DNA of 64,000 bases from Aradus depressus (taxonomy: Eukaryota > Arthropoda > Insecta > Hemiptera > Aradidae): NCBI GenBank assembly GCA_963662175.1, contig OY759219.1, forward strand, positions 47,174,675 through 47,238,674. Direction: 5' to 3'. The notes beneath the pieces are model-generated. The model searched no databases, had not been told where the DNA came from, and was given only the letters and a program-made list of their open reading frames with translations. The position numbers and the translations under genes were made by a program. This document shows, one piece after another, positions 54,758-64,000 of the stretch (positions are counted from its first letter, which is position 1; each line of letters opens with the position of its first letter).

Positions 54758-57700
54758 GAACTAATTAACTACTTTAATTGTCAGTTTTGGTTATGGGAGG
54801 GGTAGGACCATCCATTACCCCCTCCCTCCCTCTCCCCACTTCTCCTCTTGGCTACGTTACTGTTATTGAACTAATTAACTACTTTAATTGTCAGTTTTGG
54901 TTATGGGAGGGGTAGGACCATCCATTACCCCCTCCCTCCCTCTCCCCACTTCTCCTCTTGGCTACGTTACTGTTATTGAACTAATTAACTACTTTAATTG
55001 TCAGTTTTGGTTATGGGAGGGGTAGGACCATCCATTACCCCCTCCCTCCCTCTCCCCACTTCTCCTCTTGGCTACGTTACTGTTATTCAACTAATTAACT
55101 ACTTTAATTGTCAGTTTTGGTTATGGGAGGGGTAGGACCATCCATTACCCCCTCCCTCCCTCTCCCCACTTCTCCTCTTGGCTACGTTACTGTTATTGAA
55201 CTAATTAACTACTTTAATTGTCAGTTTTGGTTATGGGAGGGGTAGGACCATCCATTACCCCCTCCCTCCCTCTCCCCACTTCTCCTCTTGGCTACGTTAC
55301 TGTTATTGAACTAATTAACTACTTTAATTGTCAGTTTTGGTTATGGGAGGGGTAGGACCATCCATTACCCCCTCCCTCCCTCTCCCCACTTCTCCTCTTG
55401 GCTACGTTACTGTTATTGAACTAATTAACTACTTTAATTGTCAGTTTTGGTTATGGGAGGGGTAGGACCATCCATTACCCCCTCCCTCCCTCTCCCCACT
55501 TCTCCTCTTGGCTACGTTACTGTTATTGAACTAATTAACTACTTTAATTGTCAGTTTTGGTTATGGGAGGGGTAGGACCACCCATTACCCCCTCCCTCCC
55601 TCTCCCCACTTCTCCTCTTGGCTACGTTACTGTTATTGAACTAATTAACTACTTTAATTGTCAGTTTTGGTTATGGGAGGGGTAGGACCATCCATTACCC
55701 CCTCCCTCCCTCTCCCCACTTCTCCTCTTGGCTACGTTACTGTTATTGAACTAATTAACTACTTTAATTGTCAGTTTTGGTTATGGGAGGGGTAGGACCA
55801 TCCATTACCCCCTCCCTCCCTCTCCCCACTTCTCCTCTTGGCTAAGTTACTGTTATTGAACTAATTAACTACTTTAATTGTCAGTTTTGGTTATGGGAGG
55901 GGTAGGACCATCCATTACCCCCTCCCTCCCTCTCCCCACTTCTCCTCTTGGCTACGTTACTGTTATTGAACTAATTAACTACTTTAATTGTCAGTTTTGG
56001 TTATGGGAGGGGTAGGACCATCCATTACCCCCTCCCTCCCTCTCCCCACTTCTCCTCTTGGCTACGTTACTGTTATTGAACTAATTAACTACTTTAATTG
56101 TCAGTTTTGGTTATGGGAGGGGTAGGACCATCCATTACCCCCTCCCTCCCTCTCCCCACTTCTCCTCTTGGCTACGTTACTGTTATTGAACTAATTAACT
56201 ACTTTAATTGTCAGTTTTGGTTATGGGAGGGGTAGGACCATCCATTACCCCCTCCCTCCCTCTCCCCACTTCTCCTCTTGGCTACGTTACTGTTATTGAA
56301 CTAATTAACTACTTTAATTGTCAGTTTTGGTTATGGGAGGGGTAGGACCACCCATTACCCCCTCCCTCCCTCTCCCCACTTCTCCTCTTGGCTACGTTAC
56401 TGTTATTCAACTAATTAACTACTTTAATTGTCAGTTTTGGTTATGGGAGGGGTAGAACCATCCATTACCCCCTCCCTCCCTCTCCCCACTTCTCCTCTTG
56501 GCTACGTTACTGTTATTGAACTAATTAACTACTTTAATTGTCAGTTTTGGTTATGGGAGGGGTAGGACCATCCATTACCCCCTCCCTCCCTCTCCCCACT
56601 TCTCCTCTTGGCTACGTTACTGTTATTGAACTAATTAACTACTTTAATTGTCAGTTTTGGTTATGGGAGGGGTAGGACCATCCATTACCCCCTCCCTCCC
56701 TCTCCCCACTTCTCCTCTTGGCTACGTTACTGTTATTGAACTAATTAACTACTTTAATTGTCAGTTTTGGTTATGGGAGGGGTAGGACCATCCATTACCC
56801 CCTCCCTCCCTCTCCCCACTTCTCCTCTTGGCTACGTTACTGTTATTGAACTAATTAACTACTTTAATTGTCAGTTTTGGTTATGGGAGGGGTAGGACCA
56901 TCCATTACCCCCTCCCTCCCTCTCCCCACTTCTCCTCTTGGCTACGTTACTGTTATTCAACTAATTAACTACTTTAATTGTCAGTTTTGGTTATGGGAGG
57001 GGTAGGACCATCCATTACCCCCTCCCTCCCTCTCCCCACTTCTCCTCTTGGCTACGTTACTGTTATTGAACTAATTAACTACTTTAATTGTCAGTTTTGG
57101 TTATGGGAGGGGTAGGACCATCCATTACCCCCTCCCTCCCTCTCCCCACTTCTCCTCTTGGCTACGTTACTGTTATTGAACTAATTAACTACTTTAATTG
57201 TCAGTTTTGGTTATGGGAGGGGTAGGACCATCCATTACCCCCTCCCTCCCTCTCCCCACTTCTCCTCTTGGCTACGTTACTGTTATTGAACTAATTAACT
57301 ACTTTAATTGTCAGTTTTGGTTATGGGAGGGGTAGGACCATCCATTACCCCCTCCCTCCCTCTCCCCACTTCTCCTCTTGGCTACGTTACTGTTATTGAA
57401 CTAATTAACTACTTTAATTGTCAGTTTTGGTTATGGGAGGGGTAGGACCATCCATTATCCCCTCCCTCCCTCTCCCCACTTCTCCTCTTGGCTACGTTAC
57501 TGTTATTCAACTAATTAACTACTTTAATTGTCAGTTTTGGTTATGGGAGGGGTAGGACCACCCATTACCCCCTCCCTCCCTCTCCCCACTTCTCCTCTTG
57601 GCTACGTTACTGTTATTCAACTAATTAACTACTTTAATTGTCAGTTTTGGTTATGGGAGGGGTAGGACCATCCATTACCCCCTCCCTCCCTCTCCCCACT

Positions 57701-58292
57701 TCTCCTCTTGGCTACGTTACTGTTATTGAACTAATTAACTACTTTAATTGTCAGTTTTGGTTATGGGAGGGGTAGGACCATCCATTACCCCCTCCCTCCC
57801 TCTCCCCACTTCTCCTCTTGGCTACGTTACTGTTATTGAACTAATTAACTACTTTAATTGTCAGTTTTGGTTATGGGAGGGGTAGGACCATCCATTACCC
57901 CCTCCCTCCCTCTCCCCACTTCTCCTCTTGGCTACGTTACTGTTATTGAACTAATTAACTACTTTAATTGTCAGTTTTGGTTATGGGAGGGGTAGGACCA
58001 CCCATTACCCCCTCCCTCCCTCTCCCCACTTCTCCTCTTGGCTACGTTACTGTTATTCAACTAATTAACTACTTTAATTGTCAGTTTTGGTTATGGGAGG
58101 GGTAGGACCATCCATTACCCCCTCCCTCCCTCTCCCCACTTCTCCTCTTGGCTACGTTACTGTTATTGAACTAATTAACTACTTTAATTGTCAGTTTTGG
58201 TTATGGGAGGGGTAGGACCATCCATTACCCCCTCCCTCCCTCTCCCCACTTCTCCTCTTGGCTACGTTACTGTTATTGAACTAATTAACTAC
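54664..58292. repeat. 110-bp satellite, 33 near-identical copies
   Basis: TTATGGGAGGGGTAGGACCA recurs at exact 110-bp steps from 54681 to 58201. Copies differ at only a few positions (CCATCC/CCACCC, ATTGAAC/ATTCAAC, single changes). The first copy is the right arm of the adjacent MITE; each monomer also carries GAACTAATTAACTAC. GGGAGGGGTA and TACCCCCTCCC within the unit can pair. Confidence 0.97.
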
Positions 58293-58974
58293 TTCAATTA
58301 TTGTTCAGCTATTTCAGTGGAATTAAAAAATGTCATCTACGAAATCGTTGTAGATTCAAAATATGTACTAAATTGAGCATATTTCCAAAAGAGCTGATCC
58401 GATTAACGTCAAAATCCCCAGGCCTTGAGTCCTTTACTGTGTCGAACAACTTGAAAAAGCGACATTAAATAATTTTTTTCAGCAGTTATTGTGAACGAAA
58501 GAAAATAAAATTCCATAGACAGACATCGAGGGACTTTCATTTCCTTACGGAAATATCAGGAGAGAATGTAGAAGTATAAAGAGTGTTTTGGAAGAAGTGA
58601 GGATAGAGAAGACTAATGTGATTGGGGCTCCAGAGAATGTATTAGGTCGTCAGCAAAGTTTCTTGAAGAGCTGTACAAGTCCATTTGAAGATGAAATGTC
58701 CAGTTGAGTCCAATGTCTGTGGTGCCCCCCATCTCGACGGATAGCCAGACAGACCGACTTTGATTTAATTTCATCTTCCTACCCTCCTCCTGTATGACAA
58801 CACTTCCAATTCTGTCTGCTTTGGCTCTTCTCAGACTAAGACAGTCAGTATTCGGTGGTTAAGTGTTCAGAATTACTGACTACTAACCTCAATGGCCAGG
58901 CTTCAGTCCTCTCTTTACGAAATGTTCGAACATCAGAATACCTCGGATTCTATCCAGTTGTAGGAATTGGGGAG

Positions 58975-59621
58975 AAAGCTCGTTGCAAACCTACCCTTAA
59001 TGACTGCATAATAAAGCTCGTTGCAAACCTACCCTTAATGACTGCATAATAAAGCTCGTTGCAAACCTACCCTTAATGACTGCATAATAAAGCTCGTTGC
59101 AAACCTACCCTTAATGACTGCATAATAAAGCTCGTTGCAAACCTACCCTTAATGACTGCATAATAAAGCTCGTTGCAAACCTACCCTTAATGACTGCATA
59201 ATAAAGCTCGTTGCAAACCTACCCTTAATGACTGCATAATAAAGCTCGTTGCAAACCTACCCTTAATGACTGCATAATAAAGCTCGTTGCAAACCTACCC
59301 TTAATGACTGCATAATAAAGCTCGTTGCAAACCTACCCTTAATGACTGCATAATAAAGCTCGTTGCAAACCTACCCTTAATGACTGCATAATAAAGCTCG
59401 TTGCAAACCTACCCTTAATGACTGCATAATAAAGCTCGTTGCAAACCTACCCTTAATGACTGCATAATAAAGCTCGTTGCAAACCTACCCTTAATGACTG
59501 CATAATAAAGCTCGTTGCAAACCTACCCTTAATGACTCCATAATAAAGCTCGTTGCAAACCTACCCTTAATGACTCCATAATAAAGCTCGTTGCAAACCT
59601 ACCCTTAATGACTGCATAATA
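58975..59621. repeat. 38-bp tandem repeat, 17 copies
   Basis: AAAGCTCGTTGCAAACCTAC then CCTTAATGACTGCATAAT repeats without gaps. Only two late copies have GACTCCAT. No spacers, so not CRISPR. The first unit continues a plus-strand open frame from 58855 (KCSELLTTNLNGQASVLSLR) of unknown identity. Confidence 0.97.
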
Positions 59622-59988
59622 ATATCATTATTCAAATTGTTTTTTTTATATTCTTATTTAGGTATTCATTTATTTTATTTCTATTGATTTATTAATTTTA
59701 ATTTTTATTTTTGCTTTGTTTTTCATATGTTGCACATTGTGACCTGGGAAAGAGACGTAAGAAAGAAATACGAAAAGAACAATCAATTAATTTTTTGCTC
59801 CCTAGGGGCGGTAGCGATCTGCGGTAAGGGAGGGCCACCTGAGGGGAATAACGGTTGTCTAGTCTGTGAGGAATTTGATAACGATGACAGATATTTTTTT
59901 AAATACATTTTTTAATATTTGTATTGTTTGTATTAGTATCTATTATCCGATAATTTTCTGTTCTTAAAAATGAAAATATTATTATTAT

Positions 59989-61325
59989 TTTTTTTTTTTT
60001 GTCTTTATAATGTTGGTCGCAACTGTTGCCATGACGCAACAACCAGCTACCAAGAGGACTACATTGAATGTGGATGTCTTGATTGGCGTGAGAGAGGAAG
60101 GCCATCAATGAATGGGGATATTATGATTTTGTTTCAAGTGGGGGGGTTGCAATTTGGGATTATAATAAGTCACGGTTCCACCTCCTCATCAATCTCCTGG
60201 GAGGATTGTGTGGCAAGTGTGGTGAAGAAAGTGAGTGGATGTATGGATTTGGGTGTGAGTGCAATTTGCTGTGGAAACGTCTGTAAAGGTCCTGAATTGT
60301 GTCGTGTACTGTGTTTATCATGAGGTCATTGTGAAGTGTTCTGTTACTTATATATGGTGGGCATTGTGTAATGAGTCTGAGTGTCTTTGACTGGAAAACC
60401 TGGATACGTTTCAGGTTAGATATTTTAGCCGAACCGTAGATTTGTGAGCCATACATCCAGAATGGCTTTATTAGAAATGTGTAGATGTTACGCTTTTGTG
60501 TTAAGGGTAATTTTGAATGTCTGTGCAGAAGAGAATAAAGCATTTTAAATAGTTTGTTTAGTGTATTACGTATGAGGCTTGTATGTGGGTTCCATGTCAG
60601 TCGTCTGTCCAGAGTAAGTCCCAAATATCTTACTGTGTTAGTCTGAGGGAGGGGCTTGTTGTAGATAAAAACGGCGGGACATGTATCTCGTCTTAATGTA
60701 AATGTGATATGTTGTGATTTGTTCGTGTTGAGTTTAATTTTCCAAATGTTGCACCAGTTCTCAATTTGGGTAACATGGTGTTGTAATGTGAACGAGGCAT
60801 GTATGGAAGATTCAGCAGCAGCTAAAAGATGGCAGTGTCATCGGCGTATGTAGCTGTCAAGGTATGTGGTGACGTGGGCATGTCTGAGGAGTAAAGTGTA
60901 TATAACAAAGGAGATAAAATAGACCCTTGAGGCACGCCTGCCAAGATGGGCTGCAACGAAGAGACAGCAGAGCCCTGTCGGACGACGAAGTATCTGTGTG
61001 CTAAATATGGTTGTAGGATGAGGTAGTATGTGTGTGGAAGTAAAGGCCTCAATTTGTAAAGAAGTCCCGGGTGCCATACTCGGTCAAAAGCCTGACTTAC
61101 GTCAAGAAAGGCCCCTGCTGCATACAACTTTCTCTCTAAGGCAGAAGCTATGAAATCCACAACCCTGTGTAACTGATGTGTTGTCGAATGTTGTGAACGA
61201 AAGCCGAACTGATGATCTGAGAGTACTTGCTGGGATGTTATGATAGTTATGAGTCTTTTATAGAGTAATTTTTCAAAAAGTTTTGAGCAAAGAGGAAGAA
61301 GACCGATAGGGCGATATGACGAAGG
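59989..61325 (-). pseudogene. Jockey-like LINE, 5'-truncated, frame-broken
   Basis: Minus strand: PSSYRPIGLLPLCSKLFEKL, HQFGFRSQHSTTHQL, FLDVSQAFDRVWHPG, AGVPQGSILSPLLYTLYSSD and the catalytic YADDTAIF (frame 61352..60822). After a frame change, MGLTLDRRLTWNPHT to PPRRLMRRWNRDLL follows (60624..60160). The 3' UTR (ACCAGCTAC...GGTTGTTGCG on minus) ends in poly(A) at about 59989-60000. Same family as the intact copy at 36786 but older. Confidence 0.88.
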
Positions 61326-62495
61326 GCCTACTGCGTTTTGTGATGAAGTCATGGCGAACCGTGGATGTGTAAACTCTCCAAACAGTTTCTGTTATATTTG
61401 TGGAGAATTTATGATTAAGAAACATCAAATAATTATTTGAATTCTATTAATGTAGAAGCAGGTAAGTTAAGATATTAAGAGGACGTTATTTAAGAACTTT
61501 CAGCTAATTTATCTATAACTGCTTTATGAATTAGTGCTAATTCTAAAATTGATTAAAATAATTAGTGAATAATTCTCCACTTAAAGAGCTTCTCAATCTA
61601 TTTTTAATGAGGGGGTGAGTGTGAAGTACCAGACCTCCAGTGTGTCACTGAGATATAAAAAAAAATGCTTCGAACTTTTGTTGCTTCTGTTTGAAAGACC
61701 TTTAAAATGAAGTGCAACCTGACCTCATTTTCCACTGGAGACTTTGAAGTTAGTGAGCATGAAGTGCTCCTGGCGGAGGGTGGAGTCAGTTATGAATAAA
61801 CTAAAAAGGGTAGGTCACTAAATTTTCAACCCGTGAAATAAATAATAAATTTACAGTTCCCCAAAATTATTGTAAATATACAAAAATCGGAAAATGTTGA
61901 TGGATGTGTTGATGAGTGTCCATTGTTTTTGATAGTTATTTTTTCCTTTCTGTTCTGATGATTCTTTCCAACTTTCCCAGCTGTTTGTTGTGTAGGAAAA
62001 TCTGGATGTGTGTCATTGAAAATGTGAATGAATGTATCAACACGTATTTTTCGAATGACCAAAGAGGAGACAACTTTCAAGGATGAATGTCAGTGATTCT
62101 CCGATCCATGTGAAAATTAGGATATCTTGTCGGAATGGTCTCACGGGAAACGTGATGGCGGATGTGTGAGGTGCAATACAGGATGGCAAAGCAGGTGGTG
62201 ACCATACAGTCCGCCCTTCCTGCCTCATGTGAAGACACACACACAGCTCCCTCCATCGCTCGATCCTTACCTTATAAGTTCTCTGTATAGAAATAATGTC
62301 ATGGCCTATGAAAGTTTAATTAAAAATGCCTCAAGGAGAACCACACTTTGCTGGGCTCCTCATACCTTGAGACCAACTGCAATACACCAAACTCGTTGCC
62401 TTGAGAAGTTGTCGCTGAAAAATTCGATGTTGCGGTTTCACACGAATATCATGTTTTGAGCAACCGTTAATCCAAAAATGGATAAAAAAAAAGTG
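61326..62495. other. Spacer, no gene seen
   Basis: Short unsupported frames only. AT-rich. Confidence 0.45.
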
Positions 62496-62499
62496 TCAG

Positions 62500-63005
62500 G
62501 GATTCACGACCATTGTGCTTCTCCAATGCTAATTAATCAGCTAACTTTTCGCTCTCCCTCTGAAACTCACCGATTTGGCTGACAATCAACAGGTGTCTTC
62601 TGAATCCTCATACGAAATTTTACTTATGTATTCGCTATCGACAATTTTGACTTAAGCTCTCTCCTCTGAATTTCGTTGAAAAGTGACGTTGACCAAATGT
62701 TACTGTATATGTGTGAACATAGAAACTCCTGATAGAATGAATCTATTTGAAATTTAATCAAATTTATTTGAGGATGCTTATGCCCCTGCCCAAAACACTT
62801 TAATAGGTGTTTTGAAAATCAATAATTTCAGTCAAATCAGTGGAAGCGATCCCTTAAACCTCAATAACTGTTGACACATTTTATAAGAGCATTGCTAAGA
62901 CTTTGAGTAAGACATCTATTGATTTTCAGCCAAATTGGGAATTTAAAAGCGAAAAAATAGTTGATTACGAATTATTCGAGGTGGGGAAGTACATTGTCGA
63001 TGACA
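62500..63005. repeat. Dispersed repeat 'GGGGAAG' family copy with like ends
   Basis: Left: GGGATTCACGACCATTGTGC, TTCTCCAATGCTAATTAATC. Right: GAGGTGGGGAAGTACATTGT then CGATGA. Both ends are the non-hairpin terminus, inverted, with internal units (CGATTTGGCTGACAATCAAC) between. Confidence 0.55.
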
Positions 63006-63358
63006 CATACACCTTGGGGCTATATTTTTGCTGTTATGTTAGTAGTGCTATGTTGTGTCCAGAGTAGCAGAGTAGCAACCCCACCCCACCCCTTCCCCTA
63101 GCTCTGACAAATCATTGGAAAGGGTCTCAGGCTCCCCCTGGAAATATTTTCATTACATATAATCCTGGGGGGGGGGGACTTTGTTTCTGAGAAGTTGGAG
63201 GGTGAAGCCTCCCCCCTCCCCCAATTTTTGTTCGGGAGCTTGGCATCAGTCAAGTCCGGCTTAGCTCCACCGCCCCACTCTCAAGTACGGACCGACTTAC
63301 AAAACTTCCCCTAAAAACCCTATAGCTCATTGGGCGCCCCATTAATATGAGAGGGTGA

Positions 63359-63378
63359 GGGGGGGGGGGGGGGGGGGG
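63359..63378. repeat. Poly(G) tract
   Basis: About 20 G with a single early interruption. Other runs of G or C nearby at 63168-63177. Confidence 0.9.
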
Positions 63379-63629
63379 TAGGATTTATGTGAGGAGTTGT
63401 CCATGTGAAATATGGCCGCCGGATAGAACTTGTAAATTTTCAGATTAATCCATTTAGGTCAAACTTTTATAGGGGAAAAAATAAGATCACAATAGTCACT
63501 TAAATCATTAATTCAACGATGATTATCACTTTGCCTGACAAACTCAACAGAAAATTCACCATTTACAATGTGTTTCTGAAGCCTGATGACGTCACCAACT
63601 TTCATAAGGACTTACCAAGTGCCATTCGT

Positions 63630-63970
63630 TGGGCCACACTTCCACGAGAAACTCACCATTCACGCCAATCTTCTCATTCAAACACTACTCAGCCCACCAA
63701 CCCTCCCCGCCTACTCAAGCGAACTTGGCAGCGTGACTTGCTCGGGCTGTAGTCTCAGCTGTGCTTCTAAACGCCACGCACCTCTGCAGTGAAGTAATCT
63801 CACACACAATTCTCAGCCAGATGCACTCCACCCTCAAGACTTCCGACAAATGATCTTGACAAGGAAATTTCATATTTCCGTTCTTCTCCCTAATACAAAA
63901 ACATTTATAACTATAAACCTACCTATTTATGGTCTTTTTCTCTTAAACTTTGCTCATGCAATATGAATAA
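63630..63970 (+). pseudogene. LINE C-terminus and 3' UTR fragment
   Basis: NPPRLLKRTWQRDLLGL aligns with the C-terminal end of the intact LINE (NPPRRLKRRWNRDLLPP). The preceding frame is only weakly similar. Short fragment near the window edge. Confidence 0.6.
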
Positions 63971-64000
63971 GTTTACTGCATATTAAATTCCCGAATGCAC

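Noticed and set aside
58975..59621. CRISPR array
   Set aside because: Units are contiguous with no variable spacers, in a eukaryotic genome.

Overview
This window is arthropod nuclear DNA, most likely from an insect. It is AT-rich and intron-bearing, with one real protein gene (a TRPA-type cation channel) in a dense bed of transposable elements. No prokaryotic, organellar or rRNA signature is visible. The species cannot be named from the sequence alone.

The only supported host gene is on the minus strand (5144..11089). Three exons join in phase to encode about 1,040 residues: about 13 ankyrin repeats, then a six-helix channel domain of the painless/pyrexia/TRPA5-like TRPA group. Its introns hold SINE and hairpin elements. 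About 3.1 kb upstream, on the opposite strand, lies an orphan exon start with the same splice phase and an aligned ankyrin motif. It looks like a remnant of a second TRPA copy.

Everything else is repeat-derived. (1) A tRNA-derived SINE family has about 15 copies, several with target-site duplications (TSDs). (2) There are Jockey-like non-LTR retrotransposons: a near-complete but broken copy at 28974..32990, a younger 5'-truncated copy with an intact reverse transcriptase (RT) frame at 36786..38847, a third at 59989..61325 (minus), and several tail fragments. A separate RNase H-bearing LINE fragment is at 24725..25417 (minus). (3) DNA transposons include several hAT-like elements, one with transposase remnants (18713..19895), and a pogo/Tigger-like element (3176..3854). 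(4) Hairpin elements and isolated ends carry a CTGATGA / stem / GAAA hammerhead-ribozyme-like core and look like Penelope-like element (PLE) termini. (5) Tandem arrays have periods of 17, 38, 44, 50, 51, 110 and about 134 bp.

The two most informative structures are these. The 110-bp satellite (33 copies) has a monomer that is the right terminal arm of the adjacent TIR element. The recurring hammerhead-like PLE ends include one 391-bp element inserted cleanly into a SINE inside a TRPA intron, with a 9-bp TSD. Long poly(G)/poly(C) tracts are unusually frequent. No functional link between the channel gene and the mobile elements is visible beyond insertion into introns.
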